Shown: in pieces, positions 6,490-7,463 of the stretch | Numbering within the stretch: position 1 is the stretch's first letter | Layout of the letters: each line of letters opens with the position of its first letter | NCBI GenBank assembly: GCA_012965625.1 | Contig: DTSC01000388.1 | Coordinates: forward strand, 1 to 7,463 | DNA length: 7,463 nt | Origin: Flavobacteriales bacterium | Lineage (GTDB): Bacteria > Bacteroidota > Bacteroidia > NORP154 | Reading direction: 5' to 3' | Made by a program: the position numbers and the translations under genes | The notes under the pieces: model-generated | The model's database searches: none | The model's input: only the letters and a program-made list of their open reading frames with translations | Told to the model about the DNA's origin: nothing

Positions 6490-7092
6490 ATGGCTTTTGA
6501 ATTACCTGAACTAACCTACGCTCATGATGCGTTAGAACCACATATTGATGCAAAGACGATGGAAATACACCATGGCAAGCATCACAATGCATATACGACC
6601 AACCTAAACAATGCAATTGCAGGAACTGAACATGAAAATGTATCAATTGAAGATATCCTGTCTAATATCTCAAGCCATTCTCCTGCAGTTAGAAATAATG
6701 GTGGGGGCTATTATAATCATTGTCTCTTTTGGGAAATATTAAGTCCAGATGGGGGGGGTGAGCCATCTGGAAACCTAGGTGAATCAATCATCAGCACCTT
6801 TGGCTCTTTTGAGGAATTCAAAAATCAATTTGCTACAGCAGCTGCCACCAGGTTTGGGTCTGGATGGGCCTGGCTATGTGTTTGTGAAGGAAAACTATGC
6901 ATATGTTCAACACCAAATCAGGATAACCCTTTAATGGATGGAGAATGTAGAGGAACGCCAATTCTTGGTTTAGATGTTTGGGAGCATGCCTATTACCTGA
7001 ACTATCAGAACCGTCGACCAGATTATATTGCAGCATTTTGGAATGTTGTAAACTGGGATGTCGTTGCTGCAAAATATGATGCTGCTCAATAG
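6490..7092 (+). CDS. sod: Superoxide dismutase, Fe/Mn family (Mn-type signature)
   Basis: Converts superoxide to oxygen and hydrogen peroxide. It has 200 residues, typical for the family, with no signal peptide, so it is cytoplasmic. Expected metal ligands are present: His27 in MEIHHGKHH, His77 in YYNHCLFW, and Asp162 and His166 in LDVWEHAYYL. Tyr35 of HNAYTTNL and the tryptophans in GSGWAWL (124-129) are the usual active-site surroundings. Gln144 in STPNQDNPLM, together with Gly73 four residues before His77, is the manganese-type arrangement; iron enzymes carry the glutamine in the N-terminal half instead. Metal use in this phylum can be flexible, so sodA or sodB is not assigned. Unusually, it has six cysteines: Cys78 next to a metal ligand, Cys130, Cys132, Cys137, Cys139 and Cys153. 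The gene also contains a G8 tract and a perfect hairpin (separate entries). Confidence 0.97.
   Translation: MAFELPELTYAHDALEPHIDAKTMEIHHGKHHNAYTTNLNNAIAGTEHENVSIEDILSNISSHSPAVRNNGGGYYNHCLFWEILSPDGGGEPSGNLGESIISTFGSFEEFKNQFATAAATRFGSGWAWLCVCEGKLCICSTPNQDNPLMDGECRGTPILGLDVWEHAYYLNYQNRRPDYIAAFWNVVNWDVVAAKYDAAQ
6744..6771. repeat. Perfect 9-bp inverted repeat (stem-loop) inside sod
   Basis: TCCAGATGG at 6744-6752 is the exact reverse complement of CCATCTGGA at 6763-6771, leaving a 10-base loop GGGGGGTGAG. It lies within the coding region for residues 85-94 of the dismutase. The left arm ends within the G8 run, so the register of the last two pairs could slide. There is no U tract after it, so it is not a standard intrinsic terminator. 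The structure is seen directly; a function is not implied. Confidence 0.85.
6751..6758 (+). repeat. Homopolymer run of eight G in the sod coding sequence
   Basis: Eight consecutive G encode most of Gly88-Gly89-Gly90 (GGG GGG GGT). In this AT-rich DNA it is a conspicuous tract and a likely site for slipped-strand change or sequencing error. As given, the tract keeps the gene open and the downstream sequence encodes a normal dismutase C-terminal domain, so the length shown is the in-frame one. Confidence 0.9.
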
Positions 7093-7110
7093 TAAAGTCA
7101 TCAGCTAAAT

Positions 7111-7463
7111 ATGGTGAGAGGATTTGCTATACTGGGATTTCTGCTATTAATTTGCCATGCTAAAGCAGATGGAAACAAATCCTATAAGCTTCTTGCGATT
7201 AATTTCAAATCTCAAAAGGAAGTTCCCAGGGCAATTCCAAAGAAAGTATTTCAGCTGAAACATAAGCTCCATCAAAAGTTAGATGGTGCAGACAAAAGCA
7301 GGGTTTTAGCAGCGGTCTTGTCATTTCCATTACCATTTGGCGTTTTTGGCATCCATCGTTCATATCTGGAAACAAGCAGTATAATACCAGCTGTTTACAT
7401 AGTTACCTTTGGTGGAGGCTTTGGGATACTTCCCTTTATAGATTTTACTGTCATTCTCTTGTC
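7111..7463 (+). CDS. TM2-domain membrane protein with N-terminal signal peptide, 5' part only
   Basis: Open from ATG 7111 to the right edge (117 full codons, no stop). Residues 1-19 look like a signal peptide: MVRGF, then the hydrophobic stretch AILGFLLLIC, ending in an A-x-A site (AKA) before Asp20. The cysteine at 15 does not fit a good lipobox, because Ile precedes it. A polar, lysine-rich segment follows (about 20-63). From residue 62 the sequence has TM2-domain features: KSRVLAAVLSFPLPFGVFG as a first membrane span, then GIHRSYL matching the family's G-x-H-R-x-Y-L motif, then a second hydrophobic span with FGGGFGILPFIDFTVILL. TM2 proteins are small membrane proteins of unclear function. 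The start is 18 bases after the sod stop, so co-transcription with sod is possible. The C-terminus is unseen. Confidence 0.82.
   Translation, partial: MVRGFAILGFLLLICHAKADGNKSYKLLAINFKSQKEVPRAIPKKVFQLKHKLHQKLDGADKSRVLAAVLSFPLPFGVFGIHRSYLETSSIIPAVYIVTFGGGFGILPFIDFTVILL

Noticed and set aside
6833..7072. Minus-strand open frame of 79 codons inside sod
   Set aside because: It is an antisense shadow of a clearly conserved dismutase coding region.

Overview
The window reads as a stretch of a Bacteroidota chromosome, most likely from the Cytophagia/Flavobacteriia side. The evidence is AT-rich DNA, start codons preceded by A/T-rich leaders with no recognisable Shine-Dalgarno sequence, a TAnnTTTG-type promoter element, and a DUF2480 gene, a family I know only from Bacteroidota. 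All genes lie on the + strand. No tRNA, rRNA, CRISPR array or mobile element is visible.

Positions 1-6386 hold a SUF iron-sulfur cluster assembly operon: the 3' end of an A-type carrier gene (sufA/iscA-like), then sufB, sufC, sufD, sufS, sufE, a small SUF-associated MIP18/DUF59 gene and a DUF2480 gene. Gaps between genes are 48, 33, 6, 31, 12, 3 and 8 bases, with no convincing terminator or internal promoter, so one transcript is likely. The expected key residues are all present: SufB Cys393 and Glu422, SufC Walker A/B and signature motifs, SufD His367, SufS Lys238 and Cys376, SufE Cys52, and the GGCSG and CGCG motifs of the carrier. SufS takes sulfur from cysteine, SufE accepts and relays it, SufBC2D builds the cluster, and the A-type protein carries it to targets. 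The DUF59 and DUF2480 proteins are the less understood accessory members.

Positions 6387-6489 are a 103-base AT-rich gap with a plausible promoter. It is followed by an Fe/Mn-family superoxide dismutase gene (6490-7092) and, 18 bases later, the start of a TM2-domain membrane protein with a signal peptide that runs off the window. A superoxide-detoxifying enzyme beside SUF fits a shared theme of oxidative stress and iron-sulfur protection, although the dismutase appears to have its own promoter.

Most of the window is ordinary for the phylum. The points that merit a second look are: (i) the dismutase has an unusual Cys-x-Cys...Cys-x-Cys hairpin; (ii) its gene contains a run of eight G, where a one-base change in either direction would lead to a stop within a few codons; (iii) the same spot carries a 9-bp perfect inverted repeat; and (iv) the DUF2480 protein, of unknown function, has three cysteines and sits inside the SUF operon.
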